Below the pieces are notes generated by a model. It was not told where the DNA came from. It saw only the letters and a list, made by a program, of their open reading frames with translations, and searched no databases. Positions 35,714 to 48,017 of a stretch of 50,698 bases of DNA are shown in pieces (the stretch's first letter is position 1; the number at the start of each line of letters is the position of its first letter). The DNA is taken from NCBI GenBank assembly GCA_027596075.1, contig JADGJC010000291.1, positions 1 through 50,698 of the forward strand, in the 5' to 3' direction. Source of the DNA: Rhizophlyctis rosea (lineage: Eukaryota > Chytridiomycota > Chytridiomycetes > Rhizophlyctidales > Rhizophlyctidaceae). Made by a program: the position numbers and the translations under genes.

Positions 35714-35739
35714 GGTTGATAAGAAATGATCATACACTC

Positions 35740-36440
35740 CGGATACGGATCCAGCTCTTATACCGTGGCAGCTCAGATTGGTTCTTGAGGAGTGCCGGTA
35801 CGTTCTGGTGTGACTTTGTTGTTGTCATAGAGATGATGTTGAAATGAGGGTGACGAACGAGTTGGTGAGGTCGAAGGTTGTGACGGAGTGGATACCGCCG
35901 CAAGTCGATAAGAATAGGTTTTCGTGGAAGCGGAGAACATGTCGCTGGAGGAATATTGCACGGCCTGTAATTAATAACCACCGTTATGAGTTGCAAGTTC
36001 CGTTACAATGAGCAATACAAACATACCTTCTCAAAAAAGTAGAAGTTGGCGACGAAGCTTGACGGACGGGACAAGAGAAAAGTGAGGGAGCCGAAGGGGA
36101 AGGGCGGGGTCGCGCTCTCGGCTTTTATTTTGGAGAGAGCAGTGCCGAAGGCGGTGGGGAAGGTATCGACGGGGCAGGTCTGGACCTTGACCTTGACCAA
36201 TTCCGATGGGCAGAGGACCATGTCGGCGAAGAACTCGGTGGAGGTGGAGGCAGCTTTTGGAGCATACCATGATAGCATTGAGTTTGAATGGATGGCGAGA
36301 ATGGATTGATGGGAAGGATGGGAGGGATGGGATGGAATATGACCGGGCATGGGTGGGAAACAAGAATGCAGTTGTTTAGTTGAAAGCGTGGGAATGAAAA
36401 GGTTGTCTCCAATTGTTATGCACACCCGTGCAACGACCAA
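35740..36440 (-). pseudogene. Mitochondrial phosphate carrier pseudogene
   Basis: The minus strand reads STEFFADMVLCPSELVKVKV and FPTAFGTALSKIKAE, then a decayed PFGSL...SRPSSF...NFYFFEK. This is the second half of the mitochondrial phosphate carrier, an inner-membrane solute carrier importing phosphate. A donor (GTATGT after FFEK, near 36027) and an acceptor near 35966 lead to AVQYSSSDMF, then frame shifts (FLSTCGGIHSVTTF lies in another frame). The first half of the carrier, the invariant motif 'LWARQIPYT' and later repeats are missing or garbled. The surviving intron argues against a processed copy; it is a truncated, decayed gene. Confidence 0.75.
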
Positions 36441-36922
36441 TGACAGAAGACAGACGTACCATAACTGCTACTCTTTAAAGAAGAGGAGTGATTTGAAGAA
36501 GAGGAAAGACTGTTGCCTTTTGGTGCAGATGAAGTTCGTGCGGGACTAAGGGAATGTGCTCGCAGGGTGGAAACAGGATGGAATGAGAATGAAAGGAGAG
36601 ACACGGAGTGTCGCGATGGCCCAAGCTTGACTCTCAGGCAATGCGATGAATCATTTATTTGAACTCTATCAATCACGTGCGGCTGGCATCTGTCAGAAAA
36701 TCAATCATTCCACCGTTCTCGTCTCGTCAACGCCTTCCCTACCAAGAGATGCCCTTAGTCAAAACAACCCCACTCTTAAGCTCTGTAAAGTTTGTCTGGC
36801 AACTTCGCATTAACTTTGAAACCCCATATACAAAGCAAAAGGATGGAAGCACCAAACTAACACTACCCCTCCAAAAACCCGACTCCCATCCCCTACCCCA
36901 AAGCCCGCCCACCAACACCAAT

Positions 36923-37774
36923 TCACAAACCCCCACCTTCCACCTTCTTTACCGCGGACGAAATCGCTCCAAACGCAATCTTAAGCTTCTGCAACTCCTC
37001 CTCAAGCACCTTAACTTTACCCTCCAACTCCACCTCCCTTTCATGCGACTTAACCAAATGATGATCTTTCGCAACGTTGACCCTCTCCAAACCTGCCACA
37101 TTCTTCGCCAGACCATCATTGGCAGTCTCAAGTTCTGCCTTCTCAGTCTTCAAAGCAGCCTTCTCCTCCTGCGCATCCACAAGCCGCTGACCCATATCCC
37201 TAATCATTCCCGCCCTGCTTTCCAACACATCTGCCATCTCCGCCATTTTGGCTTCCACCTCTCTCCCACGTTCACAATCCCGCTCGCGCTCCTCCGCCCG
37301 GCCTTGCCACTCCCTTCACTGATTTCCATAAAACTTAGATTTTGCCTTTGTTACTCCGTGAGCAACCTGCTCCTCCTCAAACTTCCTCTTCCACTCTTCC
37401 ATTTCCCTCTTCGCATCCTCAACCTCCTTCAGCAACTCCGTATTCTTTGCCTCCGCAGCACCCTTCTCCTCCTCAACACCCTCCATCTCCTTCCTCAACG
37501 TCGCATTCTCAGACTCCAGCTTCTCAATCTTCGTAGTCTGCTCCACAACCGCATCATGAAAATCACCACCATGTCCCATAATGGCCGCGAAGGCGCTGGC
37601 GCGGTGCTCTAGGGCACTGGCAGTGCGGGTTCCGATTCCGGCAAACGCAGGGTGTTGGTGGTCAGCAGCATTCTCGAAGAATTGACGCCGGTTGGATTTG
37701 ATTGCTGCGGCGTTGGCGAGGACGAGGGAGAGGAGTTTGGCGTTTTCAGCTTCTGACCACGGGGCTCCGGGCAT
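36923..37774 (-). CDS. SANT-like / coiled-coil protein with an in-frame TGA
   Basis: From ATG at 37774 the frame reads 152 aa to a TGA at 37316-37318, then continues open in the same frame to a stop at 36923. Both sides are coiled coil (EEEKGAAEAKNTELLKEVED before; EVELEGKVKVLEEELQKLK after), so they were one protein of about 283 residues. Residues about 5-60 are a SANT/Myb-like module (PWSEAEN, SNRRQFFENA, HPAFAG, RTASALEHR) resembling the N-terminus of the MICAL-like protein at 2696. I find no ordinary intron that removes the TGA; a very short or alternative intron, readthrough or a nonsense mutation are the options. Function unknown; a DNA- or protein-binding role is inferred from the fold. 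Confidence 0.65.
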
Positions 37775-38328
37775 GGTTGGGGATGGTGAGGAGGAGGAGG
37801 ATGTAAATTATGTTGGGGGATTTATGATTTATAATCTGAGGTTGTGCAGGACAAGAACTTCAGGCAATGCAGGGTCCGTTAGTGGAAATCCACCGCAAGC
37901 AGCAACGCCTCCCAAAAGCTGTGTATTCGAGACTCACAATCGCGTCTTTGACAAGAAATCCAATGATATGCGTTTTGCCTGACGAGTGGTCTACGTTTTG
38001 AGCGGACCGCGGCTGGGAAGATCCGTTTTGATTAATGAGACCAGAAACCAGCTCACTCACATCCTTACATGTGATCAACCCTGCCCCGTTTCACATGACG
38101 CGCAGTGCGCACCCTTGCACGCCTCTTTGTTCAGCTTCCACACTTTGGCTATGGCATTTTGAAACGTCGAAACTCGTCCTCGCTATTGCTATCAGCAAAG
38201 CCATTGTACTACCTACCTCGGGTTAGCAGTCACTATGGTGGCTTGGTGTACTTATGTGCCGTGCATATCACACTAATATAATAATTCCCACTTGCGGTGT
38301 GGTAAAGACCCCTTCAGCAACACTTACA
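37775..38328. other. Intergenic, upstream of SANT-like gene
   Basis: Probable promoter side of the minus-strand gene; no other feature recognised. Confidence 0.4.
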
Positions 38329-38405
38329 ACTCTTTAAGGGACTCGAACCCTTCATGCACCAGTTGATTCACACCAGCTGATGCGATTTCCTAAACTACGG
38401 GAGCC
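38329..38405 (-). ncRNA. tRNA-like element, copy E (most diverged)
   Basis: B box GGTTCGAGTCC is perfect and TAGTTTAGG approaches an A box. The middle stem GCATCAG/CTGGTGC is fully paired (one G-U) but closes a long loop. The acceptor stem is decayed to about 5 bp with G-U pairs. Confidence 0.5.
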
Positions 38406-39263
38406 ACAAAAACAGTGTTTTTAGGGGAATCCGTGCAGACTTCCAGCTATCAACGCAGTCTCTTCCCAAAAATAGATCGGTAGCCATTGGGAGGGTCGCA
38501 GTCCCTACCCTCGAGTTAATCTCCAATTACAATGTGGTTGCGGGACTGCGATCGAACTTCTTACTGCAGCCATTTAATGGATGACTGTGAGAGTGGGACA
38601 CTATTGGCAAGCTTGATGAGACCACACGTTGAAATAGGGTGGCCCGGGGCCTCCTCAACCAGCTCAACCATACATATGAGACCAGAAGTGCGAGTTGCTG
38701 GCAAGCGGGTAGATGATGCAGCGGAGATGTCCAACACCGCCGAGGCCACATGAATTGTTCGTGAACATTGGATGCCCGCACCGACAAAGTTTGCGTCCAC
38801 AAATCTGGGGTCAGCCTTGCGTACGTGCTCACTAACAGGGTCGAACAAACTCAGAGCTCATGAGGCCCGAGAGTATATACACGATGCTTTCAAATTCGAA
38901 GACACTGAACTGTCAGCAAGAGGTGTCCTAAAGAGTGTCGGTTGTAGCAGGAATTTTGAAACGTGACGGCGTTTGCTGATATGGCAATGAACAAATGCAA
39001 TGGAAGGATGGGGGAAGACTGTAACGGATAGGTAGGGCGAGGAGTTCGATGTATAGCTTTACACAATGCGAATTCCGTGTTGGGACTTGCTTCCCATCTG
39101 CAATTCCCACATTTGCACCGAGCGCTTTTTCCCACCCAAATCTCCTACCTACGAGGTCTCATAAGAGATCGTGGCTACCAAACCATTCTGAGCTCATAGT
39201 AGGAAAGAGAACCGATACTAAACCGACACGCTTAACCAAAGATCCAACATCAGTGGCACACCA
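38406..39263. other. Intergenic
   Basis: No gene recognised. A TTCGTGAACA half-palindrome near 38757 resembles the palindromic motif seen at 3905, 7163 and 48018. Confidence 0.4.
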
Positions 39264-40485
39264 ATGGCGCTCCTACCGAAAATTTTGCAAAAGGTGAGGA
39301 TACCACAATCCGCTGCTCTCACACCATGAGGCCTGGGCGGTGAGAATACAATCTTCTTCAGTCATCGCTCCTGATCTACATCTTTCAAAAGCTGTGTGTA
39401 CTCACCTTTTTGGGTATGCGCAGGTCGCCTTCCTGTCTCACCCAAAAGCAACCCGCGCCCTCCGCACCACTTGCAAAATCCTCCACAAACTCATCTCAGA
39501 AAAGGACTTGAAAGAAGCTGAAGCAAATTGGCGCCTTTCTCACTGCAGTGGTTGTATCCTGAGCGACCCGCAAATGGCATGTAGGTGTCTTACGCCGGTG
39601 CTTCCTCCAAATGGATCACGAATGGCGACCCTCCACCGTTCGCCATCTTCTAATCCGACGTTCCAACCTTCAAATTCTTCCTAAACACGAGGGCAAAACT
39701 ACCGAGTACGTTACTTGTCACCGCAACGCACATGGCCAATGCGGACATTGTGAGACTGCTATTGCCTCGCGGCGTCAAGGTCGACCACGAAGCTCTCATC
39801 CATGCGGCGGGTGCTGGGAATACTGCTATTTTGAAGTTGCTTGTCGATAGCGGAGTGGACGTGGGCGACAGTGGCGCTTTGGTAGAGGCCCTTCGAGAAG
39901 GACAATTGGGAGCTTTGAAACTCCTATGGGATGCCGACAACTGCTTCAAGTTGTCAGATGAAATCTTGATTAAGGCTGCTGGCGGGGGCAACGTCGCGCT
40001 CGTGACTTTTCTTTTGAAGAGAAGGATTGGGTTTAGACGGATTTGCCAGACGCATGATGTACAGCGGCATCGAAGGGTCATGTGGAGGTTGTTGACATGT
40101 TCTGGAAGCCCAAGCGGCTCAAGCGGGAGAAGCATGAATTGTTCAGGGAAGGAGCCGATAAGGCCATGATCGTCGCCGTGCGGAAGGGACACACGGAGGT
40201 TGTACGACTGCTTGCGGACAATTACACGAGCTGTGGCGAAGCGGTGCTGGCGGCGGCTAACGAGGGTCAGGCGACGATTTACGGATCTTGCTTGAGGCTG
40301 CACCAAAGAAGGAGGAGAACCGACCGAGGCATTGGGACTTTATGGAGGGTATCGATGAAGCACTTTATGCGGCCGCTATGGAAGGGGATCAGGCTATTAT
40401 GGACATCCTGGTGGGAGCAACGGTGGGGCCAGGGAGTAGTAAGTTCGAGAAGCTGTTCCAGTCTTATGAGAGGGTTAGGAGTTAG
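39264..40485 (+). pseudogene. Ankyrin-repeat gene, copy 1 (decayed)
   Basis: Exon 1 (39264-39293) encodes MALLPKILQK before a GTGAGG donor; exon 2 starts at 39424 after GCGCAG (VAFLSHPKATRALR...TCKILHKLI...EANWR). This is the same start as copy 2. The frame is then lost: a stop near 39650 and at least two frameshifts (about 40060 and 40275). Ankyrin units remain readable between breaks (NADIVRLLLPRGV, HEALIHAAGAGNTAILKLLVD, KGHTEVVRLLADNYTSCGEAV), as does a conserved tail (RHWDFMEGID). Ankyrin proteins mediate binding; an LP-EI-RK start followed by repeats recalls F-box or similar adaptor proteins. Confidence 0.8.
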
Positions 40486-40922
40486 GTCAGTTGATTTTGT
40501 GGCATGGAGTAGCTCAATATACAAACTCGGACGTGAGCTTTGAAATTTGACCCTTGGGTGCATAGCAAAGTAACTACCATGCCTGACCAGCAAATCAATG
40601 TGGTGAAGTGAAAAAGTTGGAATGCATGTAGATCGTCTTGATAATGGGTAGATGTTTGGACGATCGAAATTGATGAGGACCAAGACGGGGATGTGGGTCT
40701 TCGTGAACTTGGGATATCCCAGCTGGGCTTGGCTAAGTACAAGATTGCGGTATTGCGACTCCTGCAGAGTTGTTACTCAAGTTCTTCCACTTTCCCACCA
40801 TCTTGCACATGCCTTACAACGTTGCCACAACCGAAACGTCCTTCCGTAAAAGGACAGTGGTATTCACACAGTCTCGTTCCATATAAAGCATCACCAATGA
40901 ACGTCCGAGCGGATATATCACT

Positions 40923-42280
40923 ATGACTGTTGAGACGACTAGATCGAACGGAACGATGATGGCGCTCTTACCCGAGATCTTCCGAAAAGTAAGTTATCCC
41001 ACAGCCCGACGCTTGTACCGTACCTGATGTAACTAGGGGAAGTGGTCACTTCCCCATTTCCAGCTGCTATATATGTGTTTGTAAAAGAAAAAACTCACGC
41101 CACTTTATGGTGTCCCAATAGGTCGCCCTCATATCCGACCTACCAACAACTCGCGCGCTCCGCAGCACATGCAAAACCATTCGACAACATATCACTCCCA
41201 AAGACCCAGTCTTTCCCGAAGCAAACTGGCGCCACACCTACCGCAACTCGGCAAATCTAGTGGAATGGGCGACGCGAAAATGGCATACCGATATTCTCCA
41301 AAAGTGTTTCAGCGTCAAGGAAGACTATCCGTGGGAACTCTGCGCGAATACCATTCTCATGACGGCCATGTTTAAATGGGACGTCACAACCGTCAAACTC
41401 TTCTTGGACGTATGTCTTCCCTTCCCCCACAAAATGTTTCGATTCGCGGCGTCGGCTGGCAACGTCGATATCGCCCAACTATTCCTAAATCGCGGCGCGC
41501 CAATCAACCACATCTGTTGCCGCAAGAAAACGGCTCTCGGTGACGCTGTGATATTTAAACAAACGGATGTCGTGAGATTTTTGTTGGACAGGGGAGCGGA
41601 TCCTGATTGCTGTTACAACGTGTTACTCGATGCTGCGAAGAACGGAGATACAATCATGCTGCAGATGCTTCTGGATGCCGGAGCAAACGTGCGTTCGCAC
41701 GGCCATGAAGCGATGATCTATGCTGCTGGAGCGGGCGATGTGACAATCGTGGACATGCTCCTTGGGAGGGGCGCAGATTTGCAAGACAATAGGGCTGTGA
41801 TTGAGGCGGTGAAGAATGGGCAGGCAGGCGCAATGAGACTTTTGTTGGATGCGGGGATGGAGATTAGGGAAGAGGACAATATACTTCTCCATGCCGCTAT
41901 GGGAGGAAAGTGGACATTGTTGAATATATCTGAGTCAGGGATTTGCGGTTGAGAGGGGGGATGGGGCGGCGGTCTCTGAGGCTGCATCTAGGGGTCACGT
42001 AGACGTGTTGAGTGCCTTGTTGCAGTGTGCGCCGGAGCGGGAGGAGTCGGAACGGTACGGGGCGTTCATTGAGGGCGTTGACAGGGGGACGGTTGATGCG
42101 ATTAAGCAGGGACATTACGATGTGGCTATGCTCTTGGCGAGTCGGTATGGGAGTTGTGGGGAGGCGGTCTCTCTAGTTGCGCTTGTAGGTGCTACGATAC
42201 TTTTGACAGTGCTTCTTAAAGCTGCACCTGACTGTGGGGACAACGACCGGTACCGGGACTTTGTGGAAGGGGTCAATTAG
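40923..42280 (+). CDS. Ankyrin-repeat protein, copy 2 (best preserved, C-terminal frameshift)
   Basis: Exon 1 is 40923-40988 (MTVETTRSNG then MALLPEIFRK), donor GTAAGT. Exon 2 starts at 41122 after CCAATAG and runs open to 41952, giving 298 aa. It has about six or seven ankyrin units (GNVDIAQLFLNRGAPI, TDVVRFLLDRGADPD, DTIMLQMLLDAGANV, DVTIVDMLLGRGADL, GAMRLLLDAGMEI). At about 41906 the frame shifts. The family's C-terminal part (SRGHVDVLSALLQ, RYGAFIEGVDRG, ASRYGSCGEAV) continues in another frame to 42280 after a TGA. The encoded protein is probably C-terminally truncated, or the gene is at an early stage of decay. Confidence 0.8.
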
Positions 42281-42700
42281 GGCCTTTTGAATGCCAGGGC
42301 GGAGGGGGGAGGTTGTTGGGATGTTGATGGAAGTGATGATGGAGCTTGGAAGGTAGTTGGTTGCTTTTGTATTTTGGAGGCGGCGGGGATGTGAGGACGT
42401 AGGTTGTTAGAGTAATGCTGGGATGACTTGTGATAAATTTGAATAGTAATTGGAACGATGTGATACTTTTGTTCAAATACGAGAGTTCTGCCTAAGGTGT
42501 TGCGAACGAGTAATAGACACACATTGCCTTCAGGTTGGACCGGATCGACTTGATGTGCGGCATGTTGAAGTATTCAAGTCCTCCAACTTCCTTCCCTTGC
42601 ACCATTTCCCAAACCCTCCGCTTGAACGTTTACAGCTGTTGCAGCTTTCACACCAAATAGCACCAAGACCTCCGCCAAGCAAGTAAACCACAACTCATAT

Positions 42701-43927
42701 ATGGATGATTCAAGTGAGGACTCCAAGGGCGGAAACGGACAGGTGATGGCGCTCCCACCTGAGATTCTGCGCAAGGTACGAATTACATTCCCGACACCGT
42801 GGGAACATGGTTTTGGTCAAATGCTGGTTGAATTCCAATTGCGCCTGCCTCTGCTTACGTAGCTAACAATGTCCAAACTTATCAAACAACCACACTGCGC
42901 TCATCTGTGACCCTCCGGAGGGCATGAAAAATCGTCCGCGGTCCCATCAGCGATAAGGACTTGGTCGATGCCGAGTTCTGGATCATGGCGACAACTTAAC
43001 GGCAACTTCGAAAACATACTCCTCTTGGGCACTACACATTATCATAAAGACGTTCTGAATGGCGGTTCCTTGCGAAAGACGAACGCTGGCGCTCTAAACC
43101 CGCACGCACGATTAGATCTCTCATCGAAGCCATCATACGGAAGGATATTCAAATGACACAATTCCTCGTAAATCACTGTTAAATCAACGTGTTGAACCAT
43201 TCCCGGGCTGGAGTGTTGCAGTTTGCGGTTTGGAGCGGCGACGTCGATATGGTTCGCCTCTTGTTGGACAAGGGAGCGAGGATCGATGCACCCTCAAAGC
43301 AGAGTTGAACTGTTACGGAAACAGCTGCGGATAGCGGACGTATAGATATTCTGAAATTTTTAGTCCAGAGGAGTAGTATCTGACAATCGCTCGTAGTCGC
43401 TGCTGAGCGGGGCAGATTAGATGCTGTATGGTACTTTTAAAACTGCGGTTTCCCGGTGGAGAAGGACGATGGAGAGGCGCTTTCTGCTGCTGCGTCAGTT
43501 GGACGGTTGGAGGCTATGAAAATCTTGGTGGAGGCAGCACGGGATACTAGGGTGGATATTAAGAGGTACGCTTCGTACCGTATGGGCATCGACCCGGGAC
43601 TCGTGGCGGCAGTAGGGCGGGGCCATTCCGGGACGTTGCGACTCCTAGCAACAATTTACACTGTGATTGGCAACGCAGTTCACGCAGCAGCATGCGGGGG
43701 GTCATGCGGAGATTGTGAGAACGCTGTTGGAGTGTGCACCTGTACCTGGGTGAGATCCGTCGTATACTAGATGCGTGAGTTTCTTATTGATGGGTTTGAA
43801 CGAGGGCTTTGGGGACTCTTTGCGGGGCGGAAGGGAGGAGCTATTGAAGATGTTGACGGGATGGCCACTGGCGGCTAATAGCAGGAGGATGGAACAAGTA
43901 TGTATGGTCTTAGATGAGGTTCGGTCC
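42701..43927 (+). pseudogene. Ankyrin-repeat gene, copy 3 (heavily decayed)
   Basis: Exon 1 (42701-42775) is intact: MDDSSEDSKG, then MALPPEILRK and a GTACGA donor. The body is riddled with stops and shifts, but ankyrin units are still visible (AVWSGDVDMVRLLLDKGARI, SGRIDILKFLVQR, VGRLEAMKILVEAA, RYASYRMGIDPGLVAAVGRG). It is tandem with, and in the same orientation as, copies 1 and 2. Confidence 0.8.
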
Positions 43928-46900
43928 TGAATTATTGTGAGGGCCTTGTAGTGATTGCAGGAATTCAACATACGTCACGGGAAGCATATTATTTGGGGCG
44001 TCATCTTTCAATGTAATTTTTCACTTTTGGTGCCTCCGAATGTGGATTCAAATTGCCGTTTCCAGCTGCCCTGTCATATTCGGGGTGCGGAATGGATTTG
44101 GTGTCTCCATTGCTATTTGCGATTCAGAGCTCTTCAAGGAGAGACGTGCACCTCTTCACTTTTTCTGGACATTCGGGTAGGCAATTTGTCTGAATTTCGC
44201 CGGAGATGTTTGGCGTTTCCATACTTTGTTGAGAACCTTGTGGAGACTGCGTGGAATCCAACAGAAACAACGTTCATTGCCGATTACTTTCCAAAAGCTC
44301 AAAAATATGCAGGAGGTGATGCTGTCATTCAGTCAAATTCGTTTGGTTCGCCTGGCTTGACTTGCTAGTCACGGTAACAAGAGATCTTCACTGCCTCGCA
44401 TACAAAAACTTTTGTCGTGGCAACAGCTCAAATACGCAACCATTCAAGTTACTTTTTGCAGCTTGACATCACGCATTACAACGCATTACCCTTCGCTTTT
44501 CACCTGTCAAGATACCATCCATTAGCGTGCAGGCGTTCGGCACCCACATTGATTCCCGGAGAAAAGCTGCCTTGTACCTTGTAAACGTGATGAATCCCAG
44601 AGGCTGCAAGCCCTCTCAGATGTGAAACGTTTCAAGATTTGATATTGGCCAAGAGAAATGAAAAGATCTGCAATACCGCGCACAGTGGTCTCAGGGACTG
44701 AATCATGCACAGGTGATCTCGATTGTAAAATTCGTAGACACTCTGTAAGCGACGGCGCATTGACGTAAACTCTGTCTGTGAATGTGCAGTCAACGACCTT
44801 CACAAATGATAGTAGGTTGATGGAATTCGACCAAAAAAGAAAGTCCGCAAGTCTTGCGACCATCGAAGACGCAAGTTGGATGGCATGCCCACTACAAGCA
44901 AGTTGCGATCCCCAGTTCAATGCAAACCATTGGCTGAGAAGGAAGGCCGCCTTGGTGAGGCGCTTGGTATGCTCAATTCACGGATGTGGTATCATGCATC
45001 ATTCTGCGTGATTGTTCAACTGCAACAGTCTCAGAGCATGCGCAATGGAGCTCAGTTGCGTTCATTTTTGCTCTCCTTGTTGCTGGGGACATGAGTGCCA
45101 GGAGGGGTGATTTGTTTCCGGAAGAGTGTGCAAAAGTTACAAGTGGTCCGTGAATGCCACATCCAGAATGTTTGCGGTTGCTTTGATCACCCAAGTATTT
45201 TTGTCAGGGCGTCAGACACGAAAACACCTACCAAAAAAAAATGTGAGCTCGGGTACCTTGAGGGGTAGTGCTATCAGCGTGCTACTAATCAACGTCATTG
45301 GGCGAGATGTTGCATTCATATCTCAAGACCCTCAAGGCTGCACGTGTTGAACTTTTTTTCAATCCTTCACCTCTGTCAGAAGAGATCCATTGAAATGGGA
45401 AAAGAAGCGGAAGAATGAAGGAGTATCCGTCGAAGAGAATCGCGCATCAGATTTGGCAGGACAACGTTTTGGATTGTACTAACGCAGAGCACTGAAGTGA
45501 TGGCGGAGCGAAAGATGCGCAGACTTGCCATCACTGTCAGCGTAAACAACGCTGAGAAAGAAGATGTGGAGCCCTGCTTCGGCTGAATATTTGTCGCACC
45601 ACACTCGAGGCCAGCGTGAGTGGCATTACGACGTTACATGAACAGCTCATGAACGTTTGTCTCATGATGCTAACGGTCGCCACAAACGGACCCTTCAAGG
45701 TGTTCAGAGGTTTGAGAAACAACGAGACGGTTGGGTAAAAAGTTATCGAAAACGATTTCCAACGACTCCACTCATTCGCTTTATCGACTTCGAGTGCTAG
45801 CTGCGTCATCCGAACATCAATACAATATCTCCATATGGAAAGCACTAATCCATCTTAACGTTGGGCGCAGGGCCTGGGTCTGTGTACTCCTCATTAACAA
45901 GGCAGTCGGTCTGTATTAAGGCCTTCATGTTGCCATATTGCATGACTCTGAATTTGGTAAGATGTTGAACGATTGACATGCAGTGAAGAGGTGCGGGTTC
46001 GTAGGTTTCCGTATCCGTTGAGAACATTTTTTCCCCTTACCCACAAAGAATTCACTTGAGCATAGCAAAGCCGGAAAAGTTGACCTGCATGAACAACATG
46101 AGTCTGGCTTTTGAAATGCATGAAGCATAGCAACGGACGTTGGCGAGAACCAGGTGCCCTCAGATGTACCACGCACACCGCCAAACAGGTTTGTCTGGGT
46201 TGTCCTGGTAGTATTAGCGAGGTGCGACCAAACCGTTGAGTCTGTTTCAATGTGCGTGGTCATGAACAAGTGCACCACGGTACTGTAATTTTAAGCAATT
46301 CAAATCATGTCGTTTCACTCGGCGTCTCAGACTTGGATCTACGAAGCAATGATTCTGCAGTTTGTATCTGGGGATGTGCTGTCACTGAGGGAACGCAAAA
46401 CAAAACCGTCCCTGACAGATGAGGATAGTTCGCAGCTATTTATTTTTGCGACGTCATGAGAAGGACAACTTCGTTGTCCGACTTGTCGGTGAGTATCAGA
46501 GTGGTTGCGTCGGAACGCAAAAGAAAGCCATCTTTGACAGTTGAGGGTAGTTTGAAGTCATTTTTTTACGGCGTTGAGAGAAGGACAAGTTGGATGTCAG
46601 TCAGTCCAAGCCGAGTCTTTGGAGATATGAAGATGTTGACAACACTGCTTGCGACCGCATCGGAAACGTAACGAATTATGCCCGTCACCAAGTGAAGCCT
46701 TTCCACCCGCCGTGGTCTCTGCTGTGACAGATCCGTTTGGAATGAGAATTCTTTTTCTCTGCGGGTGCATAAAATAAAACAGTATCGAAACAGGTTGCGG
46801 TGTTGATGTTCTTGAAAGTACTTCGTCAAATCATCTTGCGTATGCCTATTCATGGCGCCCCTTTTAGTAGAGTACATCCAGTCGAGCGCACGTTTCAGAC

Positions 46901-48017
46901 CGCTTCATACCGCCTCCGTAGCTATCCCATCTCATGTTACCAATGTGTCCATGATGTTTGCATGAGGACCACGTACCATTCTGGCTTCTCGCCATGTCCC
47001 CGATTCACAATGCTATTTTTCATCCGGAGTTCGTATTTACCAATTCGACAGAGTGGTCAACATTCACCCAAAGTATGACGGACCATCCACCTCTTCTTTG
47101 AATAGGATTTGTGTACTGTGTGAATAGGATTTGTGTACGATCATTAGGCATCAAATTCTGTCTTTGACCGATGTAAGATTGGCGGTGGTTTTTTTTGCTT
47201 TTTCAAGCATCCATTTCTGTGGATTGATGAACGTTCTATTGTATGTGTTGTGACCTTTGGGATGTGGGCACATGCAGCCCGATGAAGTATGCACAAGTAC
47301 ACCGAGTTGCATTGCTTGTTCATCAAGCAAACATGGCTAGAAGAGCGAATTCATTCTCAAAACCATCAAAAACTGAGTTTTAACAGCAAGTGCTGCGTTT
47401 AACTTGAAATGACGTCCATCCCGGTGCACTGGCGTTGAAAAAACAAGCGTTGAATATGATTATCTGATTGAAACCCCGCTCGAGATGAGCACGGCTTCTG
47501 AATACGTCAAGTAACGAGATCTGTCAATTCGAAACGGGGAAGACATTTGAAATGGCAACCCCGCGAGACGGTGTTCTTGCATTTGGGGACGCACTTTTTA
47601 GTGGGCAAAAAAAGTACTCTGCCAAACATACTCTGCCAATTCGGGACCAAAGTTGACCCCCATTCAATGCCTCTGGTTCGAGGCAATCACTTCCGAGGCG
47701 GAAGGAAATGTTGCAATAGTATCCAAATTCTATAGGCTGTCGTGGTATCGGTACACAGCATGATGTGGCGATGTACTGATCTGACCCCTGTGCAGCAATA
47801 TCATTGCACTGTATCGGCGTATCCTACATTCGGGCACGAGTGGGCTGGATAGCAGGACATGGAAACATCTGAGTAAAAAGATATGATCTCTACGGTATAA
47901 GACCGCTTGGTCAAGCGGTATGAAGTGCTTGAAGAAGGGCAAGGGCGTGGATGAAAAGACAAATATCTATCAGAAAGTGTTTTTGTCTTTGGTGTGATTG
48001 GATAAATCAGGAAGGTG
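43928..48017. other. Gene-poor stretch with possible protein-gene relics
   Basis: About 4 kb without an intact gene. Minus-strand frames at 44522-44920 and 46566-46877 show leucine-rich-like wording (RRVERLHLVTGI, LGLTDIQLVLLS) without starts or splices. A 17-bp direct repeat (GAATAGGATTTGTGTAC) occurs twice near 47099-47137. None of this supports a gene call. Confidence 0.4.
46388..46605 (-). repeat. Diverged tandem duplication of about 120 bp
   Basis: GGAACGCAAAAC...CTGACAG...GAGGATAGTT...GAGAAGGACAA at about 46390-46487 recurs as GGAACGCAAAAG...TTGACAG...GAGGGTAGTT...GAGAAGGACAA at about 46510-46605. Read on the minus strand, both encode a similar LTD-containing stretch with stops, suggesting a broken internal protein repeat. 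Confidence 0.6.

Noticed and set aside
36659..37612. 317-aa Leu/His/Pro-rich plus-strand open frame
   Set aside because: Antisense shadow of the SANT-like/coiled-coil gene; leucine richness mirrors Glu/Lys codons on the other strand.
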